A DNA stretch of 63,369 bases from an uncultured Eubacteriales bacterium (GTDB lineage: Bacteria > Bacillota > Clostridia > Peptostreptococcales > Anaerovoracaceae). Both the position numbers and the translations under genes were made by a program. Positions 63,350 to 63,369 of the stretch are shown here, piece by piece (positions within the stretch are counted from its first letter, which is position 1; each line of letters begins with the position of its first letter). The stretch covers positions 1-63,369 of the forward strand of contig CADATO010000010.1 in the NCBI GenBank assembly GCA_902790905.1. Direction: 5' to 3'. The notes beneath the pieces were generated by a model. That model saw nothing but the letters and a program-made list of their open reading frames with translations, did no database searches and was not told the origin of the DNA.

Positions 63350-63369
63350 TAATGCAATGAATAAGCAGG

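Overview
The window looks like chromosome of a fairly GC-rich anaerobic member of the Clostridia. The grounds are a SCIFF peptide gene with its radical SAM maturase (a near-universal Clostridia marker), a two-gene SufC/SufB iron-sulfur system, FeoA/FeoB, Fe-S aldo-keto reductase and GltD-like flavoproteins, a Bacillus-type LexA box, and a tmRNA tag (AKNNNSFALAA) of Firmicutes type. No rRNA, no convincing tRNA, no CRISPR array and no transposase gene were found.

Layout. 1-2048: end of a GH25 lysozyme gene and a membrane protein. 2049-11008: an integrated mobile element of about 9 kb, bounded by a 22-bp direct repeat and lower in GC than its flanks. It carries a tyrosine integrase, an XRE repressor, an excisionase-like gene with a consensus promoter, a candidate oriT, a MobA/MobL relaxase, an ORF6N protein and a cargo operon (ECF sigma factor, membrane protein, ABC ATPase, ABC permease). 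It has no type IV secretion or coupling genes, so it reads as a mobilizable (IME) rather than a self-conjugative element. 11504-13979: SpoIIE-type phosphatase (frameshifted at a T7 run), a HAD protein and a STAS protein. 14048-20544: a TPP-riboswitch-controlled thiamine salvage operon, thiM-thiE-HAD-thiD-cytX-tenA-M20 hydrolase. 20610-23082: remnant of a sortase-anchored protein, an aldo-keto reductase and a ketopantoate reductase. 23105-28080: uvrB-uvrA behind a LexA box. 28181-33790: pncB, an SPFH protein, an endonuclease/exonuclease/phosphatase family protein, pgeF and an ornithine cyclodeaminase homologue. 33978-39780: mntR, fba, a pseudouridine synthase, lepB, smpB, a coiled-coil protein, a peroxiredoxin and ssrA. 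39983-42606: homoserine dehydrogenase, an alanine dehydrogenase remnant and a GltD-like protein. 42696-46727: an iron-uptake block in which three promoters share an 18-bp inverted-repeat operator. 46849-50350: HPt protein, PPP phosphatase, DUF1653, rarA and a lone PTS EIIB. 50457-55517: a TetR, aminotransferase, FGGY kinase, tandem aldolase operon of unknown substrate. 55688-58754: a lipoprotein, and an ECF sigma factor with a membrane-anchored beta-propeller. 58990-63195: nitroreductase, sufC-sufB and the SCIFF locus.

The most unusual points are: (i) a SCIFF precursor with Ser at positions 32 and 37, the pair cross-linked by thioether in the characterised homologue; (ii) a shared iron-type operator at three promoters; (iii) an uncharacterised kinase/aldolase/aminotransferase operon whose aldolase has a degenerate second copy of its own domain; (iv) a 9-mer, AGCGATTCC, found 13 times in the chromosomal part and not in the mobile element; (v) long intergenic hairpins. 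All family assignments come from reading the translated sequence by eye; no database search was run.
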